In this document: one piece after another, positions 41,085 through 49,312 of the stretch
Layout of the letters: every line of letters starts with the position of its first letter
Position numbering within the stretch: the first letter of the stretch is position 1
Source of the DNA: UPXZ01 sp964634605
GTDB lineage: Bacteria; Bacteroidota; Bacteroidia; Bacteroidales; Paludibacteraceae
Reading direction: 5' to 3'
Length of the DNA: 51,591 nucleotides
NCBI GenBank assembly: GCA_964634605.1
Contig: CAZWLJ010000022.1
Location: 1-51,591, forward strand
Notes under the pieces: generated by a model
What the model was told of the DNA's origin: nothing
Seen by the model: the letters and a program-made list of their open reading frames with translations, nothing else
Database searches by the model: none
Position numbers and translations under genes: made by a program

Positions 41085-42167
41085 ATGGATTTGCTCTACT
41101 CAAAAATAGCCGTAAAAGTCGGCAGTAATGTCCTCACACGCGCCGACGGCACACTGGATATAACCCGAATGTCGGCAATCACAGACCAGATTGCTTACCT
41201 TCACAAGCTTGGAGTGAAAATCATTCTGATTTCATCCGGTGCGGTTGCTTCCGGGAGAAGCGTATTGAAACTTTCCAAAAAACTGGATATCGTGGAGCAG
41301 CGACAACTGTTTTCAACTGTCGGACAGGCAAAGCTGATAAATCACTACTGGGAACTTTTCAGAGAACACGGTATTGTAGTCGGACAGGTTTTAACAACAA
41401 AAACGAATTTCGAAGGACGCAATCAGTACCTGAACCAGCGTAACTGTATACGCGTGATGCTTGAAAACGGAGTTATTCCGATTGTAAATGAAAATGACGC
41501 CGTGTCAGTATCAGAACTTATGTTTACCGACAACGACGAACTTTCCGGAATGATTGCTTCGATGATGGGAATGGAGGCATTGATTATTCTCAGCAATATC
41601 GACGGTATTTACAACGGCTCACCAACCGATAAAAACTCACGGATTATACGTGAAATTACGAAAGAACAGGATTTAACCGACTTCATTCAGCTTTCAAAAT
41701 CGACTTTCGGGCGAGGCGGAATGCAAACCAAAGTCTCCATTGCCCGAAAAATTGCCGATGAAGGAATTGATGTTTACATTGCTAACGGCAAAAAAGAAAA
41801 TATCCTGACAGACCTGCTGAATAAGAAGAAAGACACGGTTTCAACCCATTTTATTGCAGGAAAAGAAGGAGTATCGAGTGTGAAAAAATGGATAGCTCAC
41901 AGCGATGGATTCGCTAAGGGTGAAGTAATCATTAATGAAAATGCATCCAGGGCTCTCTCGGGTAGCTCAGCAGTAAGCCTGCTCCCCATAGGTATTACCA
42001 GCATCAGGGGAAAATTTGAAAAAGATGATATTGTAAAAATTATCAGTGATTCAGGACATTTACTTGGAGTCGGCAAAGCGCAGTACAACAGCGAAAAAGC
42101 GGTTCAGCTTATCGGAAAGAAAAACCAGAAACCGCTTATTCATTATGATTATCTGTATCTGGATTAA
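41085..42167 (+). CDS. proB: Glutamate 5-kinase
   Basis: First step of proline synthesis: phosphorylates glutamate at the gamma carboxyl. 360 residues: an amino-acid-kinase domain (residues ~1-255: KIAVKVGSNVLTRADG, ILISSGAVASGR, NENDAVSVSE, FTDNDELSGMIASMMG, GRGGMQTKVSIARKIADEG) and a C-terminal PUA domain (~275-355: GEVIINENASRAL ... GVGKAQYNSEKA). Closely linked to the upstream peptidase gene by a 12-nt gap. proA is not seen; proC is at 20773. Feedback inhibition by proline is known for the family. Confidence 0.95.
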   Translation: MDLLYSKIAVKVGSNVLTRADGTLDITRMSAITDQIAYLHKLGVKIILISSGAVASGRSVLKLSKKLDIVEQRQLFSTVGQAKLINHYWELFREHGIVVGQVLTTKTNFEGRNQYLNQRNCIRVMLENGVIPIVNENDAVSVSELMFTDNDELSGMIASMMGMEALIILSNIDGIYNGSPTDKNSRIIREITKEQDLTDFIQLSKSTFGRGGMQTKVSIARKIADEGIDVYIANGKKENILTDLLNKKKDTVSTHFIAGKEGVSSVKKWIAHSDGFAKGEVIINENASRALSGSSAVSLLPIGITSIRGKFEKDDIVKIISDSGHLLGVGKAQYNSEKAVQLIGKKNQKPLIHYDYLYLD

Positions 42168-42172
42168 GATTC

Positions 42173-42622
42173 CTACAGATCCTCTTCCAGTTTGAAATCT
42201 TCAAGATTCAGCCCCGGAATTTTAATATCCCTGATTTTTTGCTTCACGTAATTTTCGAGTTCGCGCTGCATGATTTCCTCCACTTTGCCGGATATATACA
42301 CATGTCCGAAAGCGCCAATTCCAATAACCTGACTTTGATCATCCCAGTTGACACGGGTGGTGGAGAACAGATAATAATTACCGCACGAAATATGATCTCT
42401 GATTAATTCGTCCACGAAACCGGCATCTGAATCGATACCTAACAAGCTAAGCAATCCAGCGTTAATGCCATAATTTTCGAGCATATTGCCTGCAATAGTA
42501 TTCAGTTTCTCTTTGGCTGCAGCCTGATGTTTTTCCACGCCGGGATTTGTGAGGTAAGCTGCCACACAAACTGCTGCAATAAGTATGAAATTCAAACACC
42601 CTATCCTTTTTCCTTTTCCCAT
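42173..42622 (-). CDS. DUF4359-like small membrane-associated protein
   Basis: 149 residues with one N-terminal hydrophobic segment (LNFILIAAVCVAAYLTNPGV), followed by a soluble domain containing EKHQAAAKEKLN, CGNYYLFSTTRVNW and VIGIGAFGHVYISGKVEE. The YLTNP...H...A...K pattern and the later FSTT...GIG.FG.V segment match my memory of DUF4359. It lies 7 nt after the TrmH-type methyltransferase gene on the same strand, so it is co-transcribed with it, and it is convergent to proB. Function unknown. Confidence 0.7.
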   Translation of the reverse strand: MGKGKRIGCLNFILIAAVCVAAYLTNPGVEKHQAAAKEKLNTIAGNMLENYGINAGLLSLLGIDSDAGFVDELIRDHISCGNYYLFSTTRVNWDDQSQVIGIGAFGHVYISGKVEEIMQRELENYVKQKIRDIKIPGLNLEDFKLEEDL

Positions 42623-42629
42623 ATGATAT

Positions 42630-43391
42630 TTATTGAATAAACATTCTTCGTCTGAACTCGGCTACCGTAATTGCCGTTGCTATGCCCACGTTGAGCGATT
42701 CGGAGGTTTTGAAGGTATCCTGATAAGCCGGAATTGTAATTTTTCGTGTAACGTAATTTTCCACTCCAGCCGAAATTCCGTTTCCTTCATTTCCCATTAT
42801 TATTATTCCGTTTTGGCTCAGTGTATCGTTGTAAATATTATTGCCATTCATGAATGTGCCGTAAACCGGTAATTTCCCTTTGATGTTTTCCAGAAAAGCG
42901 GTCAGGCTGGTATAATGAACTCTAACCCGGGCTATTGCACCCATTGTAGCCTGTATTGTTTTCGGGCTGTAGACATCAGCCGAATGCACCGAGCAAAATA
43001 CATCGCGAATTCCAAACCAATCGGCCAGCCGGATAATCGTTCCGAAATTTCCGGGATCCTGCACATCATCCAGAACGAGACTGAGGTTGTTTACAATATC
43101 ATCCGGATGATATGAATATTCCGGTTTTTCAAAAACGGCAAGCACTCCCTGCGGTGATTTCTGAAATGTAATTTTTTTATATTCATCATTGCTGATTAGC
43201 TCGATTTCATCGGCATAGTGAGCTAAACTTTGCTGAAATTCAGGATTCGAAACAGCTAAAAAACGGCATTTCAAATGAGGAATTAAATCAGATACAATTT
43301 TAATGCCTTCGGCAACAAATAAATGCTCCTCATCCCTGTTTTTCTTCAGTTCAAGTGATTTAATCCATTTTATTTTTGATTTCGAAAGCAT
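42630..43391 (-). CDS. TrmH/SpoU family RNA 2'-O-methyltransferase
   Basis: 253 residues: an N-terminal L30e-like substrate-binding domain (~1-95, with EEHLFVAEGIKIVSDLI) and a C-terminal SpoU knot domain with SLVLDDVQDPGNFGTIIRLA, IIMGNEGNGISAGVENYV and ESLNVGIATAITVAEFRRR, the three SpoU motifs that form the AdoMet-binding trefoil knot. The target (tRNA or 23S rRNA ribose) cannot be told. It is divergent from tamL, with facing promoters between them. Confidence 0.92.
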   Translation of the reverse strand: MLSKSKIKWIKSLELKKNRDEEHLFVAEGIKIVSDLIPHLKCRFLAVSNPEFQQSLAHYADEIELISNDEYKKITFQKSPQGVLAVFEKPEYSYHPDDIVNNLSLVLDDVQDPGNFGTIIRLADWFGIRDVFCSVHSADVYSPKTIQATMGAIARVRVHYTSLTAFLENIKGKLPVYGTFMNGNNIYNDTLSQNGIIIMGNEGNGISAGVENYVTRKITIPAYQDTFKTSESLNVGIATAITVAEFRRRMFIQ

Positions 43392-43443
43392 AAGTGTACT
43401 GTATTTTTCATTCTAATTTGGAATTCAACTGTTTTTTACGATA

Positions 43444-43451
43444 CAAAACTA
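43444..43451 (-). promoter_or_regulatory. -7 promoter element for the TrmH-type gene
   Basis: The plus strand CAAAACTA is TAGTTTTG on the minus strand (TAnnTTTG), about 50 nt before ATG 43391. Confidence 0.4.
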
Positions 43452-43474
43452 ACAAAGAAAACGAGAATTAAACG

Positions 43475-43482
43475 TATATTTG
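43475..43482 (+). promoter_or_regulatory. -7 promoter element for tamL
   Basis: TATATTTG followed by C fits TAnnTTTG; start point near 43489. It overlaps an in-frame upstream ATG at 43480, so the tamL start must be downstream, at 43516. Confidence 0.5.
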
Positions 43483-43515
43483 CAAAGAATTTGTATAATT
43501 CTGTTTGCTACAGAT

Positions 43516-45780
43516 ATGAAAAATGTGAGATATTCATTTATTATTATGGTTGTATTATTTGCTGCCGCATGTAATACAACCAGGTACGTCCCCGAAAATG
43601 AATTTCTGCTGAACAAGGTAAGTATTTCGTCTGACAATAAATCCATCACCAGGGAGGAAACCAAAAGCTACATCCGTCAGTTGCCCAATTCCGAATTTTT
43701 TGGTTTGTTTAAAATTCAGCTTGCTTTGTACAATATGTCAGGACCTGATACTACACGGTGGTGGAACCGCTTCTGGAAGAGAGTGGGTGATGAACCTGTA
43801 ATCTACAACCAGCAACTGACCGATGTGACTGAAAATCAGATCAGCCAGCTTTTCAGAAACCGGGGATACATGAATGCTGAAGTAAAAAGCGATGTGACCT
43901 ATCCGAAAAAAAAAATAGCTGAGTTAACCTATCATATCAAATCGAACACCCCTTACAAAATCCGTGGATATTACGTGAATATCAAGCATCCGGAACTGCT
44001 CGAAATAGCTTCAGACACGGCCCGCAGCTTGATTAAACCAGGAAATCTTTTTGACAGCGACATACTGAACGATGAACGTGAACGTATTGCCGGGAGATTC
44101 AGAAATCTTGGCTATTTTAATTTCTCCAGGGAAAATCTGCAATATTACGCTGACAGCGCGCTGAATACACATGAGGCAGATTTGGTACTTGAGGTGGGAA
44201 ATGAAACCAATAATAAGGACTCTGCTTTTCTGAAAAAAATCTTTCAGAAATTCGTTATCCGAAAAGTTCATTTTTACAGCGAAACCGATAAATCGGCTGA
44301 GGATCTCAATTCCAGTGTTGTTCTGGATTCTCTCCAGATTGAGAATTACACTTTCACATATGAGAATACCCGGAACATTCGTCCTTCGGTACTGATTCAA
44401 AGCACTCACATCATTCCCGATGAAATATACAGCGACCGGGCTTTAGAACGCACATACAGTTCGCTGAATGCACTGAGCGCCATTAAATACATGGATATCA
44501 GTTTCAGGGAAACCGGCAATAATCAGCTCGACGCATACATCATCCTCACTCCCAATAAGGTTCAGTCCATTTCTACTGATGTAGAAGGCACTTATTCAGC
44601 AGGTTACTGGGGTTTGGGAGGAAATATAAACTATGGCCACCGCAATATTTTCAACGGATCGGAATCGCTATCGATCAGAGGTAGAGCAGCTTACGAATAC
44701 CAGGGAAAAGACCAGAATGCTTACGAGCTGGGAGGTGATGTGGGATTGAAATATCCGACTTTCCTGCTTCCGTTTGCCACACGCGACATGAAACGGAACA
44801 TCCGAGCCACTACCGAAATAAACGGATCGTACAGCTACAGAAACCGACCGAAGGAATACACGGGAATTGTGACCGGTATCGGATTGAAATACAACTGGAG
44901 CGAACGGTTTGAAGTGAAACACAATTTTGATGCTCTGAACATCAGCTACGTATACTACCCGTTTATCTCGCCCGAATACCGCGAATATTTGAGTACAAGT
45001 CCCTATTTTGTTTACAACTTTCAGAATCACCTTATAATGCGGGCAGGTTACAGTGGTTCATACAGCAGTTTCAAACCTCTGCAACCTCTCAGGAATTACA
45101 GCACTTTAAATTACGGTATTGAAACTGCTGGAAATTTGCTTTACGGGATCAACAACCTGCTGAATTCAAAAAAAGACACGGAAGGGACATATAAAATTTT
45201 CGGTATCAGGTATGCCCAGTACGTTAAAACTGATTTTAACCTGACCCGTCACCAGATTTTTGATAAAAACAACCGCATCGTTTATCATGCAGGAATTGGA
45301 TTAGCATTACCCTACGGCAACAATAACCTGATTCCATTTGAAAAAAGATATTTTTCGGGGGGCGCCAACAGCGTTCGCGGATGGACAGCTTATCAACTCG
45401 GACCAGGGACCTACAAAAGCAAAGGCGGTTATATTGATTACAACACCCAAATGGGCGACGTACGAATAGATCTGAACATGGAATACCGTACGAAACTTTT
45501 CTGGAAACTCGATGGCGCACTTTTTCTGGACGCGGGTAACGTATGGACAATCAGGGAATACGAATCTCAACCGGGTGGAGTTTTTCATTTAAGCGATTTC
45601 ATTGGACAAATGGGCGTTGCCTACGGAGGTGGTATAAGAGCCGATTTTTCCTTTTTTGTGCTAAGACTGGATCTGGGATTGAAACTACACAATCCTGCAT
45701 TGAGCAGAACGGAGCGATGGAGAACAAAACTTACGAAAGACGATTACGCTTTCAATCTGGCTATCGGGTACCCGTTCTGA
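43516..45780 (+). CDS. tamL: TamL-type BamA/TamA family outer-membrane lipoprotein
   Basis: 754 residues from ATG 43516, which gives a lipoprotein signal (MKNVRYSFIIMVVLFAAAC, Cys19) followed by NTTRYVPENEFLLNKVSI, the hallmark start of Bacteroidota TamL. Residues ~25-330 hold POTRA-like domains; the last ~350 form an Omp85 beta-barrel with family signatures FSGGANSVRGWTAYQLGPG (the RGW motif) and DAGNVWTIREYE, ending in the terminal strand FNLAIGYPF. It inserts outer-membrane or surface proteins, probably with TamB, whose gene is not in the window. The divergent TrmH neighbour is a common pairing as I recall. Confidence 0.9.
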   Translation: MKNVRYSFIIMVVLFAAACNTTRYVPENEFLLNKVSISSDNKSITREETKSYIRQLPNSEFFGLFKIQLALYNMSGPDTTRWWNRFWKRVGDEPVIYNQQLTDVTENQISQLFRNRGYMNAEVKSDVTYPKKKIAELTYHIKSNTPYKIRGYYVNIKHPELLEIASDTARSLIKPGNLFDSDILNDERERIAGRFRNLGYFNFSRENLQYYADSALNTHEADLVLEVGNETNNKDSAFLKKIFQKFVIRKVHFYSETDKSAEDLNSSVVLDSLQIENYTFTYENTRNIRPSVLIQSTHIIPDEIYSDRALERTYSSLNALSAIKYMDISFRETGNNQLDAYIILTPNKVQSISTDVEGTYSAGYWGLGGNINYGHRNIFNGSESLSIRGRAAYEYQGKDQNAYELGGDVGLKYPTFLLPFATRDMKRNIRATTEINGSYSYRNRPKEYTGIVTGIGLKYNWSERFEVKHNFDALNISYVYYPFISPEYREYLSTSPYFVYNFQNHLIMRAGYSGSYSSFKPLQPLRNYSTLNYGIETAGNLLYGINNLLNSKKDTEGTYKIFGIRYAQYVKTDFNLTRHQIFDKNNRIVYHAGIGLALPYGNNNLIPFEKRYFSGGANSVRGWTAYQLGPGTYKSKGGYIDYNTQMGDVRIDLNMEYRTKLFWKLDGALFLDAGNVWTIREYESQPGGVFHLSDFIGQMGVAYGGGIRADFSFFVLRLDLGLKLHNPALSRTERWRTKLTKDDYAFNLAIGYPF

Positions 45781-45863
45781 TAAGATTCAAAACTTTTAAT
45801 AAAACATTTCCACTACAAATAAAAAATAACAGCAGTTCATCAGTATCAGGAAGATATTATTCA

Positions 45864-46322
45864 ATGCGTATATTAATTCAACGGGTAACAGAAGCTTCGG
45901 TAACGATAAACGGAACCGTCACAGCTGAAACAGGAGCCGGATTGCTCGTTTTCGCAGGTATTGAAAATGCAGATAATGATTCGGATATTGAATATTTAGC
46001 ACAGAAATTGGTAAATTTGCGAATATTTGACGACCTGAACGGGGTGATGAATCTTTCGGTGCTCGATGTAAAAGGTGATATTTTGATAGTCAGCCAGTTC
46101 ACGCTTCATGCACGTACCCGAAAAGGAAACCGCCCTTCGTATATAGATGCAGCCAAACCGGAAATATCAGTACCGGTGTACCTGAAATTTTGCCGGGAAG
46201 TGGAAATGTTACTCAAAAAACCGGTGAAAACGGGAGAATTTGGTGCAGATATGCAGGTAAAACTTGTTAACGACGGACCTGTAACAATATGGATGGACAG
46301 TAAAAACAATGCTTATGGATAA
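45864..46322 (+). CDS. dtd: D-aminoacyl-tRNA deacylase
   Basis: Removes D-amino acids (and glycine from mischarged tRNA-Ala) from tRNA. 152 residues from ATG 45864, where MRILIQRVTEASVTINGTV matches the family start; the open frame extends upstream to 45543 inside tamL, but that part is shadow. Motifs: LVFAGIENAD, SVLDVKGDILIVSQFTLHA (SQFTL, with the catalytic pocket) and LVNDGPVTIWMDS (Gly-cisPro-type NxGPVT motif). It overlaps pssA by 14 nt and follows tamL by 83 nt. Cytoplasmic homodimer by family. Confidence 0.94.
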   Translation: MRILIQRVTEASVTINGTVTAETGAGLLVFAGIENADNDSDIEYLAQKLVNLRIFDDLNGVMNLSVLDVKGDILIVSQFTLHARTRKGNRPSYIDAAKPEISVPVYLKFCREVEMLLKKPVKTGEFGADMQVKLVNDGPVTIWMDSKNNAYG

Positions 46323-47007
46323 ATCTTGGGGTATAAAGAATTTGCCGAATATGATAACCTGCCTGAACTTATTTTCGGGCTGTGCTGGTGTTTGGCTTGC
46401 ATTCAACGGAAATTATGTGAGTGCAACGATTGCCATTTTGCTTTCGTCTCTTTTCGATTTTCTGGACGGATTCGTGGCGCGTATGGTTAATGCCTATTCT
46501 GCTATAGGCAAAGAACTCGATTCGCTGGCTGATGTAGTCAGTTTTGGTTTAGTACCGGGAGCAATGGTATTTTCTATGCTTTCATCGGATTATTTACACA
46601 ATTACACTTTTCTGGCATTTCTCATTCCGGTATTCTCTGCCCTGAGATTAGCCAGATTTAACGTGGACGAAAGGCAAACCACATCCTTTATCGGAATGCC
46701 TACTCCGGCCAATGCCATTTTCTGGGGAGGATTGGGAGTGTCGTATTCATCATGGTTATCATCTCATCACCTCATACTGATAATACTCACTGCTGTGTTT
46801 TCCGGATTACTGGTGTCCGGGTTACCTATGTTCTCGCTGAAATTCAAAAACTTATCCTGGAAAAGCAATAAACTCCAATTTATTTTTCTGGGAGGTTGCT
46901 TGATACTGATAATTTTCCTGCTTGCCGACTCCATCGCGCCAATTATTGTTTGGTATATTTTACTCTCTGTTATTCAGTTGTTTATCAATAAACCGTCTGA
47001 AGTTTGA
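46309..47007 (+). CDS. pssA: CDP-diacylglycerol-serine O-phosphatidyltransferase
   Basis: Makes phosphatidylserine, the precursor of phosphatidylethanolamine, at the inner membrane. 232 residues, with six to eight membrane segments. CDP-alcohol phosphatidyltransferase signature (DGxxAR, then G, then DxxxD) in FDFLDGFVARMVNAYSAIGK followed by ELDSLADVVSFGLVPG. ATG 46309 overlaps the end of dtd by 14 nt; ATG 46315 is an equally good start. No psd decarboxylase is adjacent. gldA follows 3 nt after the stop. Confidence 0.92.
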   Translation: MLMDKSWGIKNLPNMITCLNLFSGCAGVWLAFNGNYVSATIAILLSSLFDFLDGFVARMVNAYSAIGKELDSLADVVSFGLVPGAMVFSMLSSDYLHNYTFLAFLIPVFSALRLARFNVDERQTTSFIGMPTPANAIFWGGLGVSYSSWLSSHHLILIILTAVFSGLLVSGLPMFSLKFKNLSWKSNKLQFIFLGGCLILIIFLLADSIAPIIVWYILLSVIQLFINKPSEV

Positions 47008-47010
47008 TAT

Positions 47011-47913
47011 ATGTCGATCCAAATCAGCAACATATCCAAATCTTTCGGTACTCAGCAAGTGCTCCGAAATATCAGTTTCAAAATTGATAAAGGTGAGATT
47101 GCCGGTTTTCTGGGTCCTAACGGTGCAGGAAAAACGACTACCATGCGGATTCTGACCGGAGCGCTGGGTTACGATAACGGGAGCGCCCAAATATGTGGAA
47201 TGGAAATAGCAGGGAATCTGATTCAGACAAAACAAAAAATCGGCTATCTGCCGGAGCACAATCCGCTCTATCCCGATATGTACGTAAAAGAATACCTGCA
47301 ATTCGCCGCCGAAATCTGTAATCTGAAGAACGTGAAGAACAAACGTGTGGATGAAGTGATTGATTTGGTGGGTTTGCGACCCGAATACCGTAAAAAAATT
47401 GGACAACTCTCCAAAGGATTTCGTCAACGGGTAGGCATAGCCCAGGCACTGATACACGAACCAGAAGTGCTTATTCTAGACGAACCAACAACAGGACTTG
47501 ATCCGAATCAGCTCGACGAAATACGCAATCTGATAAAAGAAATCGGGAAAAACCGCACGGTGCTTTTCAGTACGCATATCATGCAGGAAATTGAAGCCGT
47601 TTGCAACAGGGTAATCATCATCAGTAAAGGTGAAATTGCAGCAGATTATTCTGACTTTAAAGAAATGGCTGAAAAGAATTTTCACATCGAAGTGGAATTT
47701 CTCAATCCGGTTGAAAAATTGCCGTTGAAATCGATACTAAATGCACAATCAGCTGAAAATAAAACTTTTAGCATTTCAGCTGAAAACGATATCCGCAACG
47801 AACTATTTGACTTTGCAGTAGCTACAGGCAACAAAATACTGACGATAAAACTGTCAGAAAGAAAAATACATGAAGTTTTCAGGGAGCTTACCGGAAATCA
47901 TTCTGACAAATAA
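47011..47913 (+). CDS. gldA: GldA-like ABC transporter ATP-binding protein
   Basis: 300-residue ABC ATPase: Walker A FLGPNGAGKTTTMRIL, Q-loop GYLPEHNPLYPDMYVKEYL, signature LSKGFRQRVGIAQAL, Walker B EVLILDEPTTGLDPNQ, and switch His in LFSTHIMQE. The N-terminal MSIQISNISKSFG and the PEHNPLYPDMYVKEYL block match GldA. Its partners GldF and GldG are not next to it, so it may serve the gliding complex through genes elsewhere or another exporter; many non-gliding Bacteroidales keep this gene. A C-terminal part (~225-300) of unclear role follows. Confidence 0.85.
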   Translation: MSIQISNISKSFGTQQVLRNISFKIDKGEIAGFLGPNGAGKTTTMRILTGALGYDNGSAQICGMEIAGNLIQTKQKIGYLPEHNPLYPDMYVKEYLQFAAEICNLKNVKNKRVDEVIDLVGLRPEYRKKIGQLSKGFRQRVGIAQALIHEPEVLILDEPTTGLDPNQLDEIRNLIKEIGKNRTVLFSTHIMQEIEAVCNRVIIISKGEIAADYSDFKEMAEKNFHIEVEFLNPVEKLPLKSILNAQSAENKTFSISAENDIRNELFDFAVATGNKILTIKLSERKIHEVFRELTGNHSDK

Positions 47914-47939
47914 CACCGCTATTGAGTGAAACAAACAAC

Positions 47940-48959
47940 ATGCAGGAACCATTCGACATACGGAACAATAAGAATACAGAAAAGGAATTTGAAAACACCC
48001 TGAGACCACTCACGTTTTCGGATTTCAAGGGACAGGAAAAGATTGTTGAAAACCTGAAGATATTCGTCACTGCCGCGCGCATGCGCACCGAAAGTCTTGA
48101 CCACGTGCTTTTGCATGGTCCTCCGGGATTGGGCAAAACAACTCTTTCGAATATCATAGCCAATGAACTGAATGTAGGGTTTAAAATCACATCGGGTCCG
48201 GTGCTCGACAAGCCGGGTGATCTGGCCGGACTGCTTACCAGTCTTGAGACCAACGATGTCCTTTTCATCGATGAAATTCACCGGTTAAGCCCCATAGTGG
48301 AAGAGTACCTGTATTCAGCCATGGAAGATTACCGGATTGATATCATGATAGATAAAGGTCCGAGTGCACGTTCCATCCAGCTGGAGTTAAATCCGTTTAC
48401 TCTGATAGGCGCTACCACCCGGAGCGGACTACTTACCTCTCCGTTGCGGGCAAGATTTGGAATCAACTGTCACTTCGAGTATTATGATACGAAAGTGATT
48501 ACCGGAATTATTGAACGTTCAGCTCGCCTGCTTAATGTCCCGGTAGCACACGAAGCGGCAGCCGAAATAGCCGGTCGCAGCCGTGGTACGCCGCGTATAG
48601 CCAACGCGCTCCTGCGCAGGGTTCGTGATTTTGCCCAGGTGAAAGGAACAGGAAAAATTGACCTCTCCATTGCCGAGTACGCACTGGAAGCACTTAATAT
48701 CGACAAACACGGGTTGGACGAAGTGGATAATAAAATTCTGACTACAATTATCGATAAGTTCCAGGGAGGACCGGTGGGACTAAGCACCATTGCAACAGCA
48801 CTCAGCGAAGATCCCGGAACGCTCGAAGAAGTATACGAACCGTTTCTGATTAAGGAAGGTTTTCTGAAACGGACACCCCGCGGACGTGAGGTAACAGAAT
48901 TAGCATACAGGCACCTGGGAAAAGTGAAATACAACGGTGATATGGGTACTTTGTTTTAA
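47940..48959 (+). CDS. ruvB: Holliday junction branch-migration helicase RuvB
   Basis: AAA+ motor that with RuvA drives Holliday-junction branch migration. About 339 residues from ATG 47940 (MQEPFDIRNN...); a TTG at 47922 would add six residues. Motifs: LRPLTFSDFKGQEKIVENL, Walker A HGPPGLGKTTLSNIIANE, Walker B LFIDEIHRL, sensor LIGATTRSGLLTSPLRARFG with the arginine finger region, and the C-terminal winged-helix domain (GGPVGLSTIATALSED, LKRTPRGREVTELAYRHLG). ruvA is not adjacent. It is followed 19 nt later by the DUF2007 gene. Confidence 0.95.
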   Translation: MQEPFDIRNNKNTEKEFENTLRPLTFSDFKGQEKIVENLKIFVTAARMRTESLDHVLLHGPPGLGKTTLSNIIANELNVGFKITSGPVLDKPGDLAGLLTSLETNDVLFIDEIHRLSPIVEEYLYSAMEDYRIDIMIDKGPSARSIQLELNPFTLIGATTRSGLLTSPLRARFGINCHFEYYDTKVITGIIERSARLLNVPVAHEAAAEIAGRSRGTPRIANALLRRVRDFAQVKGTGKIDLSIAEYALEALNIDKHGLDEVDNKILTTIIDKFQGGPVGLSTIATALSEDPGTLEEVYEPFLIKEGFLKRTPRGREVTELAYRHLGKVKYNGDMGTLF

Positions 48960-48978
48960 CAATAAAAAAACGTATTAC

Positions 48979-49266
48979 ATGGAAGAATTAGTAACAATCA
49001 GAACTTTCAGCCAATCTGTTGATTTTGAAATGGTAAAATCTTACCTCGAATCCTTTGGTATCGAATGTTTCGGCAGAGATGAGATAACCAACCGTGCGTA
49101 TCTGGCCAATGTAAACGGAGGTGTGAAACTCGAAGTACGTGCCTCTCAGGCAGAGGAGGCTATTGAACTTTTAATGAAACGCGGATACCTGAAATCCGAA
49201 GATTTTGAACCAACAAGTGAATTTAAATTTGTCGAAAAAATTCTGAATAAATTCAGAAAACAATAG
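48979..49266 (+). CDS. DUF2007 domain protein
   Basis: 95 residues from ATG 48979. The single domain has the DUF2007 pattern VTIRTFSQSVDFEMVKSYLE, FGIECFGRDEI, LANVNGGVKLEVRASQAEEA. Related in pattern to the N-terminus of the tandem-USP protein at 7457-8569 (IRT..., ...IKEDDLPQAL...). An upstream ATG at 48937 lies inside the end of ruvB and is rejected as start. Lies between ruvB and the flippase gene, probably co-transcribed with ruvB. Thought to be a signal-transducing or ligand-binding domain in the family, but the role is unknown. Confidence 0.85.
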   Translation: MEELVTIRTFSQSVDFEMVKSYLESFGIECFGRDEITNRAYLANVNGGVKLEVRASQAEEAIELLMKRGYLKSEDFEPTSEFKFVEKILNKFRKQ

Positions 49267-49312
49267 TTAGTAATAATCAGATTGTCGAATAAAGGAAAAA
49301 GCCGATAAAAAC

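Noticed and set aside
45543..45863. Upstream extension of the dtd reading frame
   Set aside because: The open frame overlaps the end of tamL and shows no Dtd similarity; the canonical N-terminus begins at 45864.
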